Assembly: GCF_045679545.1 (NCBI RefSeq)
Contig: NZ_CP166194.1
Location: forward strand, 2,294,001-2,358,000
Source of the DNA: Enterovibrio sp045679545
GTDB taxonomy: Bacteria > Pseudomonadota > Gammaproteobacteria > Enterobacterales > Vibrionaceae
Direction: 5' to 3'
DNA: 64,000 bases
Positions 1 through 10,059 of this stretch are shown here, piece by piece. The first letter of the stretch is position 1. Every line of letters begins with the position of its first letter. Made by a program: the position numbers and the translations under genes. Under the pieces are notes generated by a model. The model saw nothing but the letters and a program-made list of their open reading frames with translations, had not been told where the DNA came from and did not search any database.

Positions 1-2
1 CC

Positions 3-3000
3 AGCTCAGATTCAGCGGTTGTCACGATCGCGGCTGATGATACTTCTACCAGCCTTGAAGACACCACCAATAGTGGCAATGTTCTGACCAATGATTCGGG
101 CAACACCAGCGTTGTGAGTTTCGTGGTAAATGGTGACACAACAACCTATAGCGCAGGCCAAACGGCTACCCTCAACGGCATTGGCACGCTGGTCTTGAGC
201 GCTAACGGGGCTTACGTTTTCACCCCCAATGCAGATTGGAATGGCGCAGTCCCTGATATCACATACACCACCAACTCCGGTGACACAGCCACCCTGTCTA
301 TCACTGTTTCCAATGTTGACGATGCCGTTGATGCGATAAATGACAGCTACACCGTAGACGAAGACAGCTCCCTGCCGCTCAACCTTCTCAGCAATGACCA
401 AGCGCCGGATGGCGGTCTCGAAGTCACCCACATTAATGGCGTAGCACTGATTGGCGGCGCCCAGTCTATCGCGGTGGATAACGGCACTGTTCTTGTTGCT
501 GGCGATGGCAGTTTCACCTTCCAGCCAAACGCTGACTACTTCGGCGCAGTGAGCTTTGACTATCAAATCAAAGATGCTGACGGCGATGTCGATACGGCGA
601 CGGTCAGTATTACCGTCAACAGTGTGAACGACAATCCAGATGCCGTGGATGATACCGCTAAAACAATAGACGCTGGTGCGACCGCAACGGGTTACACCGG
701 TGAGAGCATTGACGCCACTATTGTCGAAGGCTACGGGACGAACCGCGTCGACGATTCAGCCTACCTGACTACCACTCATGCAGATGGCAGTTACACGGTT
801 GTCTGGCGAGGCTGGGATAGTACCTATCATGGCAACAATAAAGTCTTTCTTCAGAGCTTCAATGCAGATGGCTCTTTGAAGGGTGACGAAGTCATGCTTG
901 GAACCCGGGACAAAATCGAATCACCACAAGTCACTCAACTCAATGATAGTGGTGACCTGCTTGTCACTTGGACCGGTTACAACAACACCGCCACACTAAA
1001 CACCCACTCATATGCTCAAGTCGTTTATGCAAACCCTGATGACCATGGGGGCGCAACAACAGGGCCTCAGATTGATCTTGGTGCGTCGCACTTGAGGTCC
1101 GTGACGTCTGAAAATTCTGGAGATACCAGTGTCATTGTCTGGCAAGAGAACTTCAACGTTTACATGCAGGTACTGGATTCATCTGGCAATAAAGTGGGAG
1201 GCGAGCAGGTAGTAGGCTCGGTGTCTGCTAACTCAAATGGGTATCCGATTGTCTGTAGTCCTGAAGTCTCAGTCTTAGATAACGGTAACTACGTTATCTC
1301 TTGGAGCCAGGGCTCCACCGCTACCGCCACAAATACCGTAATGTATTCATCGGATGGCACCAAAATTGGTAGCCAGCAAACCCTGTCTATTGGCGGTACC
1401 AATGGTAATTCTGATCAAGAGACCAATATTGTCAGCATCAGCGGTGACAAATACGCGGTCGTTGGCTCCAGCGGCGGCACCGTTAAACTGACATTGATGG
1501 ATGCTACGACAAACCAGCCAATCGCAGGCTCAACCCAAACATTGAGCTTGAATGGGACAACAGGGAACGACAATCCCTCTATCACAAATGTAGGTACCGA
1601 CGGTGAATTTGTCGTTGTTTGGCGTGGTATCGAAGACGGACAGTGGCACACCTATATCCAACATTTCGATGCCAACGGTGTAGCAGACCAGCCAACAGAC
1701 AAATTTATGGCTCCCGGCGGGCATGGTCCTGCCAGAGTAGTTGGCGTCGGCGAGGATGGTGACTATGTCATTGTCTGGGGCGCTATCAATGCAGACGGTA
1801 ACTACGATGTCTTCACACAGAAATACAGTGCTGACGGCACCAAGATTGGAGAGCAGCTGACATTTACTGGTCAAAACCCAGACGTCAACGACCTGAATTT
1901 CGATATCACTCCAATTGGCACTGATGGGTCCTATGCCGTCTCCTTCGTTGGTACAGATTCAGCTGCAAATGGCGGTGAGTACAGCATCTACATCGCTAAC
2001 GTCGACGCGAGCGGTAATAAAATCGTCGAATATCCAGACGGCAGCGTTGGTGATTTCAACATCACCACAGATGTCACCATTACCTCGGGCTTTTACACCG
2101 TCACCTACAGCACAGGTACCCTTTACGCGAACGGCGTGGCCTATCCAAGCGGCAGCCAAGTACCTGCCAGTGAATGGGTAGACGTGAAGTTAGTAGGGGC
2201 AACAGGTGCAGACTATGACTTAGTGGTCATCGCCCAAGAACAAATCACGACGACCGAAGACACGGCCGTCATCATCAACACATCAGATTTGCTGGCCAAC
2301 GACACCGACCCAGATGGCAATCCGCTGACCATTACATCGGTTCAAGACCCACAAAACGGTACTGTTGTTTTGAATGGCGATGGAACGATTACCTTTACAC
2401 CCGCAGCTGACTACAACGGTTCTGCCAGCTTTACCTACACCATCAGTGACGGACAAGGTGGAACCGACACTGCTACCGTCTATCTGAACGTCACTCCTGA
2501 TGCCGTTAATGCGATGAATGACGAGTATACCTTGAACAATGGTGGCTCGGTCGCACTTGACCTTATCAGTAATGATACGACGACAGATAGCGGACTTAAC
2601 ATCACACAGATCAATGGGGTTGCATTGACTGGCAGCGCGCAAAGTATTGCTGTAGACAATGGCAGTGTCGTCATTGCCAGCGATGGCAGTATGAGCTTTG
2701 TCCCAGATACTAATTTCTATGGGCAAATAGCGTTTGACTATCAAGTCGAAAGTGCAGATGGGAACACTGACACAGCAACAGTCACCGTCGTTGGTGATGC
2801 AGACAAACCGACGCTTTCTATCACCAATACCAATACTAACAACGAGGTGTTGGAGTCAGAATTTGCCACTTTCACTATCTCACTGAGTGATCCTGTTGCT
2901 CAAGCCACAAAAGTGAAAGTCACCATCTCGACAGATTCAAACTACAACGAGGCCGATATTGGTGGTTACTCTTATTGGACCGGAACTGAGTGGACCAAGT

Positions 3001-4418
3001 TTAAAAGTGGTAGCCAGCTGACGTTTGACGCCAACCAAACCGAGTTACAGATTCGTGTAAGGTCTGTCAACGATAACAAAGTTGAAGGCAGTGAGACATT
3101 AACCATCACTGCCGAACCGATAGCAACAGAAACGCACATAGAAAGCAGTGTGGCCAGCGGCTCAGTTGATATTCTTGACTACGGCTTCAACGATACCAGC
3201 GGCAATCAGGCAGGTTTCATACATTGGCATATGGATGAAGACGGCGTTCAACACGTCGTTGGTAACGGATGGAAACCAAACGAAGAAGTCACCCTCATCG
3301 GCCCAGATGGCTCTAACAAAGTGGTGTACGCCGACAATGATGGTTTTATCCATGAAAGTGGCGTTGACTACTACACCTCAGCAGGCACGCTGACGGCTCA
3401 GGGCGAAACCGGCAATCCTGCTCGCAACTCAACTTCGGTCTCCCCCAATATTACCCCGATCATTCTCGATTTAGACGGGGATGGTATTGAAACCAGCGAT
3501 GTCACCGAAAACCCGGTCGCCTTTGACTATGACGGTGATGGAAACACTGTCAACACCGGATGGGTTTCGGGTGGCGATGGCTTGTTGGTTCATGACATCA
3601 ATAAAGATGGTCAAATCAACGATGGCTCCGAGCTCTTCGGTTCTAATACTTACCTTCAGGATGGAACAACCGCTGCTGATGGTTATGAAGCCTTAGCACA
3701 ACATGACACCAATGCTGATGGCGTGATCGACCAGAATGACGCCATCTACTCCGAGCTAGGTGTTTGGGTTGATAAAGATATGGATGGCGAAACCGACGAG
3801 GGAGAACTCCTTAGTCTGGAAGATGCCGGCGTGGCCTCCATCAATCTGGATGCGCAAACCACCGATGATACCCAGAGCAATAACGTCATAGGAAAAACCT
3901 CCACCTACACCACCACCGACGGTGAAGAACGCGCGGCGGCGGATGTCTGGTTTGCCACCCAACAAGCCGAGGAGGGAGAAACCAATCTCGCAGGTTTGGT
4001 TGAAGAAAGCAGCATCAGCGGCCTCGACAGCAGTGAGTTGGTTTGGCACAGCAATGACGTTTCCACGCAGCCCTTATCAGATACGGTGACCGACTTTACC
4101 GTCGGACAATCCACCCTCGATCTCTCTGACCTCGTTATTGACAGCCAAGACAACCTGCTCAGTGAAGAGAATGTCGACATGTTCGAGCAGGACGGTTCGC
4201 TGGTGCTAAGGGTCGACACAGACGGCGACCACACATGGAATCAGGAAATCATTCTTCAGGATGTCTCTTTTAACGACATCGTCGATGAGAACGGCGTGAT
4301 CAAAAGCGGTGTATTTGGCGACGACAACGTCAAAGAGTTGTTCCAGAAAGCAGCATCTACCGACTTTGTTGAAAACTCACAAACCCATTTAGACGATCCG
4401 AATATCGATCATTTCTAG
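3..4418 (+). CDS. Large type I secreted (Lap/Bpf-like) adhesin, C-terminal part; 5' end outside window
   Basis: The frame is open from the first bases, so the true start lies upstream; 1471 residues are visible. Counting from nt 3, there is a cadherin/Ig-like tandem repeat at about residues 112-215 and two more at about 743-936. Between them, at about 230-740, are eight propeller-like repeats. A Calx-beta-like domain follows at about 936-1056. A calcium-binding region around residues 1150-1310 contains PIILDLDGDGIE and DTNADGVIDQND. Near the C-terminus, DTVTDFTVGQSTLDLSDLV matches the style of a type I secretion target domain (VC_A0849 subclass). I saw no classical GGxGxDxLx nonapeptide array. 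The genes that follow encode a complete type I exporter and a LapD-like receptor, so this is probably a cell-surface adhesin for biofilm formation. The composition is acidic and rich in Thr and Asp. Family assignment is confident; the ligand is unknown. Confidence 0.88.
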   Translation, partial: SSDSAVVTIAADDTSTSLEDTTNSGNVLTNDSGNTSVVSFVVNGDTTTYSAGQTATLNGIGTLVLSANGAYVFTPNADWNGAVPDITYTTNSGDTATLSITVSNVDDAVDAINDSYTVDEDSSLPLNLLSNDQAPDGGLEVTHINGVALIGGAQSIAVDNGTVLVAGDGSFTFQPNADYFGAVSFDYQIKDADGDVDTATVSITVNSVNDNPDAVDDTAKTIDAGATATGYTGESIDATIVEGYGTNRVDDSAYLTTTHADGSYTVVWRGWDSTYHGNNKVFLQSFNADGSLKGDEVMLGTRDKIESPQVTQLNDSGDLLVTWTGYNNTATLNTHSYAQVVYANPDDHGGATTGPQIDLGASHLRSVTSENSGDTSVIVWQENFNVYMQVLDSSGNKVGGEQVVGSVSANSNGYPIVCSPEVSVLDNGNYVISWSQGSTATATNTVMYSSDGTKIGSQQTLSIGGTNGNSDQETNIVSISGDKYAVVGSSGGTVKLTLMDATTNQPIAGSTQTLSLNGTTGNDNPSITNVGTDGEFVVVWRGIEDGQWHTYIQHFDANGVADQPTDKFMAPGGHGPARVVGVGEDGDYVIVWGAINADGNYDVFTQKYSADGTKIGEQLTFTGQNPDVNDLNFDITPIGTDGSYAVSFVGTDSAANGGEYSIYIANVDASGNKIVEYPDGSVGDFNITTDVTITSGFYTVTYSTGTLYANGVAYPSGSQVPASEWVDVKLVGATGADYDLVVIAQEQITTTEDTAVIINTSDLLANDTDPDGNPLTITSVQDPQNGTVVLNGDGTITFTPAADYNGSASFTYTISDGQGGTDTATVYLNVTPDAVNAMNDEYTLNNGGSVALDLISNDTTTDSGLNITQINGVALTGSAQSIAVDNGSVVIASDGSMSFVPDTNFYGQIAFDYQVESADGNTDTATVTVVGDADKPTLSITNTNTNNEVLESEFATFTISLSDPVAQATKVKVTISTDSNYNEADIGGYSYWTGTEWTKFKSGSQLTFDANQTELQIRVRSVNDNKVEGSETLTITAEPIATETHIESSVASGSVDILDYGFNDTSGNQAGFIHWHMDEDGVQHVVGNGWKPNEEVTLIGPDGSNKVVYADNDGFIHESGVDYYTSAGTLTAQGETGNPARNSTSVSPNITPIILDLDGDGIETSDVTENPVAFDYDGDGNTVNTGWVSGGDGLLVHDINKDGQINDGSELFGSNTYLQDGTTAADGYEALAQHDTNADGVIDQNDAIYSELGVWVDKDMDGETDEGELLSLEDAGVASINLDAQTTDDTQSNNVIGKTSTYTTTDGEERAAADVWFATQQAEEGETNLAGLVEESSISGLDSSELVWHSNDVSTQPLSDTVTDFTVGQSTLDLSDLVIDSQDNLLSEENVDMFEQDGSLVLRVDTDGDHTWNQEIILQDVSFNDIVDENGVIKSGVFGDDNVKELFQKAASTDFVENSQTHLDDPNIDHF

Positions 4419-4441
4419 GGTCTGTTGACCTTAGTAAGGTA

Positions 4442-6637
4442 TTGAATTTGCAATTAGCAGACAATGTAAAACCTCAGTGGAGCATTCCAGGTTCAGTCCA
4501 AACCACTGAAGATCCTTTGCTGGAATGCTTGGTCATATTGACTGAGCACTACGGCACCCCATGCTCAGGAGAAGCTCTGGTCGCCAGCCTTCCCATGAAG
4601 GAGGCCCGTCTGACACCTGAGCTTTTCCCGCAAGCATCTTCCCGTGCCGGCCTCTTATCCCGCGTGGCAAGAAAACCACTGAACACCATTGGAGAGATGC
4701 TCACGCCCTGTGTCCTTTTGCTTGTCGACCAAAAAGCATGTTTGCTGCGGTCTATCGACGCTGAGGAAGGCACAGCCATCATCCAGCTGCCTGACACGGG
4801 AGGGGAAACAGAACTTACCCTTGAGGAACTGGAAGCGCAGTATATTGGCTATGCCATTCTGATCAAAAAGCAGTATCGCGGTGACCAGAGTGTTGATGTT
4901 CACTTGCACGGCAAAAAAGGCCATTGGCTGTTTTCGATGCTGTGGGAAGCTGCCCCAATCTATCGAGAAGCGCTGTTAGCCTCTGTTGTGATCAACATTT
5001 TTGCTCTTGTTTCCCCGCTGTTTATGATGAACGTTTACGACAAAATCTTGCCGAACCTGGCCTTTGAGTCGCTTTGGGTACTCGCCAGCGGTGCAACGCT
5101 GGCTTTCGTTTTTGACTACATCCTTCGCTATGTCAGAAGCATGATGATAGATACCGCGGGCAAGAAGATAGATATCGTGGTTTCTTCTCGTTTGTTCGCC
5201 AAATCTATTGGCATTCCACTCGAAAAACGGGGGCCGAGTGTGGGTGGCATGGCCAAACAACTCAGCGAGTTCGACAGCGTTCGGGAAATGCTCACCTCCA
5301 CGACGGTTACCGCACTGGTAGATTTACCCTTTGCAATTCTTTTCCTTTTCATCATCTACATCTTCGCGGGTGATCTCGCTGTCGTCCCTCTTATTGCTGG
5401 CCTCATCATCATTGGCTACGCCTGCGCTATTCAGCCAAGGTTGCGAGCTGCCATCGAAGAAAGCAGCAAATTCGCCGGCTTGAAAAATGGTCACCTGATA
5501 GAAAGCCTTTCTGCCATGGAATCCATAAAATCTAACCTTGCAGAAGGCATCGTACAGAAAACGTGGCAACAGATGATAGCGCACTCCGCCGACTGGGGAC
5601 TGAAAGTGAAAAAGATCTCCCAGTCAGTGTCTTACCTCGCCACCTTTGTTACCCAAATGACGGCAATTGGCGTGGTGATTTTTGGTGTGTATCGTGTTTC
5701 ACAGGGCGACATCTCCATGGGTGGCATTATTGCTGCTGTGATGCTGTCGAGTCGTGTTGTGTCTCCCATGGCACAACTGGCAAACTTGCTGACTCGCTCT
5801 AATCAAACCATGAGTTCACTGCGTCAGCTAGATGGGTTGATGACGCAAGAAGATGAATATGAAGGCAAAGGCCATCTGATCAGTCGTCGACAATTGAAAG
5901 GACAAATCGAGTGTGCCGGGGTTTCCTTCACCTATTCTGGCACCGAAGAGCCAGTGCTTTACCCAAGCTCACTCAAAATCACTGAGGGCGAAAGTGTCGC
6001 TATCATTGGGAAAAACGGTTCAGGGAAAACCACGCTGCTCAAAATGCTCGCGGGGCTCTATCAACCCTCTCAAGGGAGCCTGAGATTTGATGGTATCGAT
6101 TCCAAACAGATCCACCCTGCCGATCTACGGCGAAACATCGGCTACATGCCTCAAGATATCACCTTGTTCCATGGTTCCATCCGGGACAACATCCTGTTCG
6201 GAACCCGTCAGGTCACTGAACATCAGCTGATACGCGCGGTACAACTCTCTGGCGTTGGTCAGTTCACCTCTCTCGACTCGCAAGGGCTCGATAAGCAGGT
6301 GGGTGAAGGCGGCAACTCACTATCAAGAGGTCAACGACAGGCTGTCGCATTGGCTCGCGCTATCCTCAACGACCCTTCCGTGTTGTTGATGGATGAACCT
6401 ACATCATCCATGGATGCATTTGCAGAAAAGCAATTTATCAGAGCCATGCATCAGGTCAGCAAAGACAGAACCCTCGTTCTCATCACCCACAAAATGTCCC
6501 TGTTGGACATAGTTGACCGCGTAATTGTTTTAGACCAAGGGCGAATCTTTCTGGATGGACCAAGAGAAATTGTCCTCAAGCAGCTTTCACAAGGCGCTGG
6601 CAATGACGGAGCAAAGAGGAAAGCCAACTATGAGTAA
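4442..6637 (+). CDS. lapB: Type I secretion ABC transporter (LapB/RtxB-like permease-ATPase)
   Basis: This inner-membrane exporter would power secretion of the adhesin encoded 24 nt upstream. The 731-residue protein has an N-terminal C39-like domain (about 25-150) in which I see no catalytic Cys in a normal peptidase context. That agrees with LapB-type exporters, which do not process their substrates. A transmembrane region follows (about 170-470). The ATPase domain contains Walker A GKNGSGKTT, signature LSRGQRQ, Walker B VLLMDEP and a switch His in LITHK. The chosen start is TTG at 4442 behind a weak AGTAAGG; no in-frame ATG precedes the conserved N-terminus, so the start is uncertain. The stop overlaps the next gene by 8 nt, suggesting translational coupling. 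The symbol is assigned by analogy. Confidence 0.9.
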   Translation: MNLQLADNVKPQWSIPGSVQTTEDPLLECLVILTEHYGTPCSGEALVASLPMKEARLTPELFPQASSRAGLLSRVARKPLNTIGEMLTPCVLLLVDQKACLLRSIDAEEGTAIIQLPDTGGETELTLEELEAQYIGYAILIKKQYRGDQSVDVHLHGKKGHWLFSMLWEAAPIYREALLASVVINIFALVSPLFMMNVYDKILPNLAFESLWVLASGATLAFVFDYILRYVRSMMIDTAGKKIDIVVSSRLFAKSIGIPLEKRGPSVGGMAKQLSEFDSVREMLTSTTVTALVDLPFAILFLFIIYIFAGDLAVVPLIAGLIIIGYACAIQPRLRAAIEESSKFAGLKNGHLIESLSAMESIKSNLAEGIVQKTWQQMIAHSADWGLKVKKISQSVSYLATFVTQMTAIGVVIFGVYRVSQGDISMGGIIAAVMLSSRVVSPMAQLANLLTRSNQTMSSLRQLDGLMTQEDEYEGKGHLISRRQLKGQIECAGVSFTYSGTEEPVLYPSSLKITEGESVAIIGKNGSGKTTLLKMLAGLYQPSQGSLRFDGIDSKQIHPADLRRNIGYMPQDITLFHGSIRDNILFGTRQVTEHQLIRAVQLSGVGQFTSLDSQGLDKQVGEGGNSLSRGQRQAVALARAILNDPSVLLMDEPTSSMDAFAEKQFIRAMHQVSKDRTLVLITHKMSLLDIVDRVIVLDQGRIFLDGPREIVLKQLSQGAGNDGAKRKANYE

Positions 6638-8012
6638 AATTAAAGACAGCAAAGATCTCGACATGGCTGACGATATCTATGGCGCCATGATCATGGATGT
6701 ACCCAGCAAATATCGCATCGTGCTCTGGTTGTTGATCGTGATGGTCGCGTTGTTCATCGCATGGGCGTCACTTTCATCTCTCGATCAGGTGACTCGCGGG
6801 GAGGGAAAGGTGATTCCACCTTCACAAGTCCAACTCATTCAAAGCCTTGATGGCGGCATATTGCAGGAAATGTATGTCACAGAAGGAATGGTGGTGGAAA
6901 AAGGCATGCCCATCGCTCTCATTGATGACACTCGGTTTCGCTCTGATGTGGCCCAGCAAGAAGAGGAAGATGCCAGCCTGAATGCCAATATCATTCGCTT
7001 GCAGCAAGAACTGGATAGCATTCAACTGCAAAGCCTTGAAGTGACTTGGGAAGACCAGATTTCTATCAAGCCTGTTGATTTGGCCTTTCCAGAGGCACTC
7101 ATTGCCCAAGAGCCAGAATTGGTGCGACGCCAAAAGATCGAGTCTCAGGGTCATTTAGATGATTTAACCAATAAAATAGAGATCCAGTCTCGGCAGGTTC
7201 TCCAGAAACAACAAGAGATTAAAGAGCTCAAAACCAAAATCAAAACACTGGAGAACAGTGCTAAATTGGTTGCCCGTGAATATGAGCTGACCAAACCACT
7301 CGCCCAAAAGAAAATCGTGCCTGAGATTGAGTTACTCAAGCTACAACGTCAGCTTAACGACATGCGGGGAGAAATAGCCGCTTTGCATCAACTTCAGCCC
7401 AAACTCAAAGCGGAACAAGATGAAGTGATCCTGAAACGCCGTGAAGCAGTTCTCTCCTTCAAAAACGATAACCTCACCCAGATCAGTGAGCTGGAAGCCA
7501 AGCTGTCCCGTTTGCAACAAGCGAAAGTCGGCTCACAAGACAAAGTGGACAAAGCCATCATCACCTCCCCTGTCAACGGCACCATCAAAACCATTCATAT
7601 CAATACGCTAGGTGGTGTCGTCAGTCCAGGCGAGGACATCCTCGAAATCGTCCCTAACGAAGATCAGCTGCTTATCGAGGCCAAAATCCAGCCGAAGGAT
7701 ATCGCTTTTTTGCATGCGGGATTGCCGGCTGTCGTCAAAGTCACGGCTTACGATTTCACCCGTTATGGCGGTCTGCAGGGCAAACTTGAACACATCAGCG
7801 CTGACACCACACAGGATGACAAAGGCAACAGTTTCTATCTGGTGAGAGTGAGAACCCATGAGTCAAACCTGAAGGATAAGAACGGTCCTGACATGCCCAT
7901 CATCCCTGGCATGTTAACCAGCGTGGACATCGTCACCGGTAAACGCACTGTGTTGGATTACATCCTAAACCCGATTTTACGTGCGCGGGAATCCGCCCTT
8001 CGCGAACGTTAA
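6630..8012 (+). CDS. lapC: HlyD/LapC-type membrane fusion protein of type I secretion
   Basis: This periplasmic adaptor would link the ABC exporter to the outer-membrane pore. The start is ATG at 6630, because AAAGAGGA lies about 9 nt upstream and the reading frame upstream of it is already used by lapB. The protein has 460 residues. One membrane anchor lies at about residues 26-48. A biotinyl-lipoyl-like segment follows, then long Glu/Lys/Gln-rich coiled coils (about 120-310), a second lipoyl half around ITSPVNGTIKTIHINTLGG and a C-terminal beta domain. It overlaps lapB by 8 nt and is followed 27 nt later by the TolC-like gene, so it is part of one operon. HlyD family membership is clear. 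Confidence 0.92.
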   Translation: MSKIKDSKDLDMADDIYGAMIMDVPSKYRIVLWLLIVMVALFIAWASLSSLDQVTRGEGKVIPPSQVQLIQSLDGGILQEMYVTEGMVVEKGMPIALIDDTRFRSDVAQQEEEDASLNANIIRLQQELDSIQLQSLEVTWEDQISIKPVDLAFPEALIAQEPELVRRQKIESQGHLDDLTNKIEIQSRQVLQKQQEIKELKTKIKTLENSAKLVAREYELTKPLAQKKIVPEIELLKLQRQLNDMRGEIAALHQLQPKLKAEQDEVILKRREAVLSFKNDNLTQISELEAKLSRLQQAKVGSQDKVDKAIITSPVNGTIKTIHINTLGGVVSPGEDILEIVPNEDQLLIEAKIQPKDIAFLHAGLPAVVKVTAYDFTRYGGLQGKLEHISADTTQDDKGNSFYLVRVRTHESNLKDKNGPDMPIIPGMLTSVDIVTGKRTVLDYILNPILRARESALRER

Positions 8013-8039
8013 TTGAGTACATGACCCAGGAGCTCGTCA

Positions 8040-9398
8040 ATGATGCCAAATACAAGCTTTCAAAAGCGCTTCAAACGTCTTCTCATAGTGGCTCTTTCAT
8101 GCGCTGTTTTGTTGCCAACAACCGTGTATTCCGACACGCTGGAGCAAGCCGTAGCCAAGGCGCTTTCCTCGAGCCCTGACGTAAGACGGGCATTTCACGC
8201 ACACAAAGCACAACAAGAACAAATTGACCAAGCGTTCTCCGGCTACCTCCCTGTTGTCGATCTCACCGCCGGATATGGCTGGGAACAAACGAACAGTCCT
8301 TCAACACGGGCTGCCGGAAGAGAAGACGATGAACTCAACCCAGGTGAAGCAGGGATTAGTATCAGGCAAGCACTATTCAGCGGTTTCCAAACGCAAAACG
8401 AAGTCGACCGTTCGAGAGCAGCCGCAAACGCCAGTTATTGGAACCTCATTTCCGCGTCGGAAGACCAAGCCCTAGAAGCGGTGAGAGTCTACATCAAATA
8501 CCTTCAAGCCAAACAGGTCGTCGAACTATCAGAAGAAAACCTGAAAAGTCATGAGACCATCTATGGTCAAATCAAAGAGAAAACCGATTCTGGCTTGGGC
8601 TCCTCAGCGGATTTGTCACAAATTACGGGGCGCTTGGCACGCGCAAAATCCAATCTAATCGCCGCCAGAAATAACCTGATGGATGCAAGAAGCAATTACA
8701 TCAGAGTGGTCAATGTTCCGCCGGAAGGCCTGAATATACCACTTCCAGACGCCGCACTCATTCCAGCCGATTTAAATCAAACCATTGCCATCGCGGAGAA
8801 AGAACACCCCACCATCAAGGTATCTTTCTCGGATATCGATGCCGCCAATTTTCAGCGAGAGGCCGCGAAATCTTCTTACTATCCAGAAGTCAGCCTGGAA
8901 CTGAACGGAAACTGGAATAACGACATTGGCGGAACACTGGGCCATGACAACGATCTGCAGGCCATGCTGCGTGTGCGTTACAACCTCTACAACGGCGGAA
9001 GGGATACGGCATTTGAAAAGGAAATGGCCTATCGCATTGGAGAGTCGAAAGAAGTTAACCAAAAAGCAGTGCGCGATGTGATTGAAGGTGCCACCTTGGC
9101 TTGGAATGCGCGAATCAGCCTTCAAGAACAAATGGGCTATTTGAGAGAACATGTTACCGCGTCGGTGGAAACCCAGAGCGCTTACACACTGCAGTTTGGT
9201 TTGGGCCAACGCACTCTGATTGACTTGCTGGATTCAGAAAACGAACTGTTCGAATCGAGGAAAGATTATCTCTCCGCAGAATACGACTACCTGATCGCGG
9301 AATACCGCATTCTCAATTCAACCGGAAGACTGCTCTCCTCTTTGAGAGTTCAGCCACCTGCAACAAAACAAACCGCGAGTGGAGGAGAATCACAATGA
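8040..9398 (+). CDS. TolC-family outer-membrane channel of type I secretion (LapE/AggA-like)
   Basis: This protein is expected to form the outer-membrane exit duct for the adhesin. The start is ATG at 8040, or ATG three nt later, behind an AGGAG at about 8029. The 452-residue product has an N-terminal signal peptide ending near TVYSDTLEQAV. It then shows the duplicated outer-membrane-efflux-protein layout: long Ala/Gln/Glu-rich helices separated by strand segments such as EAGISIRQALFSGFQ and AMLRVRYNLYNGG. The motif LGQRTLIDLLDSENELFESR near the C-terminus is typical of the AggA/TolC group. Its final codons overlap the next start by 4 nt (ATGA). Confidence 0.92.
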   Translation: MMPNTSFQKRFKRLLIVALSCAVLLPTTVYSDTLEQAVAKALSSSPDVRRAFHAHKAQQEQIDQAFSGYLPVVDLTAGYGWEQTNSPSTRAAGREDDELNPGEAGISIRQALFSGFQTQNEVDRSRAAANASYWNLISASEDQALEAVRVYIKYLQAKQVVELSEENLKSHETIYGQIKEKTDSGLGSSADLSQITGRLARAKSNLIAARNNLMDARSNYIRVVNVPPEGLNIPLPDAALIPADLNQTIAIAEKEHPTIKVSFSDIDAANFQREAAKSSYYPEVSLELNGNWNNDIGGTLGHDNDLQAMLRVRYNLYNGGRDTAFEKEMAYRIGESKEVNQKAVRDVIEGATLAWNARISLQEQMGYLREHVTASVETQSAYTLQFGLGQRTLIDLLDSENELFESRKDYLSAEYDYLIAEYRILNSTGRLLSSLRVQPPATKQTASGGESQ

Positions 9399-9994
9399 AG
9401 AAAGTCTTGATAGCGTTTTGCTTCTTCACTCTGGTTGGGTGCAGTACCAGCGACATTGAAAGCTTCCCGGAAAATGACGAACAGCCTGCTGACTTACGAG
9501 ATTTAGACCTCGATGGCGTGATTGAAGCGAGAGAAAAGTGCAACAACACCATTAAGGGTGCCGTCGTTAATAACGACGGCTGTTCAGGCGTCAATGTAGT
9601 GAGCGAACGCATCACGCTGAATGTGCTATTTACTAACGGTTCCGCTTACGTCAACCCTAAGTATTATTCTGAAATCGCCAAAGTCGCTGAGTTTATGGCG
9701 GATTTTCCCTACGCAGAAGTCACCATTGAAGGGCATGCCAGCGCTGAGGGAGCGGCAGATGTGAACAAACGGCTGTCACTGCTACGCGCTAAGTCAATTG
9801 CCGCTCTCCTGGCCTCCATTCATCGTATCGATCGCAGCCACATTCAAGCCATAGGGTACGGGGAAGAACGCTTGCTTGATGATGCTGATACACCTGAAGC
9901 ACACCAACGGAATCGACGCGTCGTTGCAGACATTCGGGGAAGTGATAAGCGCATACCTTTGAAATGGACGATATATACCGACTCTGAATATTGA
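9395..9994 (+). CDS. OmpA-family lipoprotein in the adhesin operon
   Basis: This is a probable outer-membrane lipoprotein with a peptidoglycan-binding OmpA domain. The first 17 residues form a lipoprotein signal with lipobox LVGC. A short Asp-rich stretch (DLDLDGVIEAREKC) resembles a thrombospondin type 3 calcium repeat. The OmpA domain covers about residues 70-190, including TIEGHASAEG, the RLSLLRAKSI region and the terminal RNRRV motif. The start overlaps the TolC gene stop by 4 nt and AGTGGAGGAG lies just upstream. A homologous OmpA gene occupies the same place in the Shewanella bpf operon as I recall it. A role in anchoring the secretion machine to the cell wall is inference. Confidence 0.88.
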   Translation: MKKVLIAFCFFTLVGCSTSDIESFPENDEQPADLRDLDLDGVIEAREKCNNTIKGAVVNNDGCSGVNVVSERITLNVLFTNGSAYVNPKYYSEIAKVAEFMADFPYAEVTIEGHASAEGAADVNKRLSLLRAKSIAALLASIHRIDRSHIQAIGYGEERLLDDADTPEAHQRNRRVVADIRGSDKRIPLKWTIYTDSEY

Positions 9995-10059
9995 GAAAGA
10001 GCATGATACAGGTCGCTTAACCGACCTGAAATTGCACACAATTCCAAATGGGATACAGC

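Noticed and set aside
12..566. 184-residue minus-strand ORF opposite the adhesin
   Set aside because: It is antisense to a clear, repeat-rich coding region; the repeats create long frames on the other strand.
2283..2744. 153-residue minus-strand ORF within the adhesin gene
   Set aside because: It mirrors the same tandem-repeat artefact and has no ribosome site or recognisable domain.
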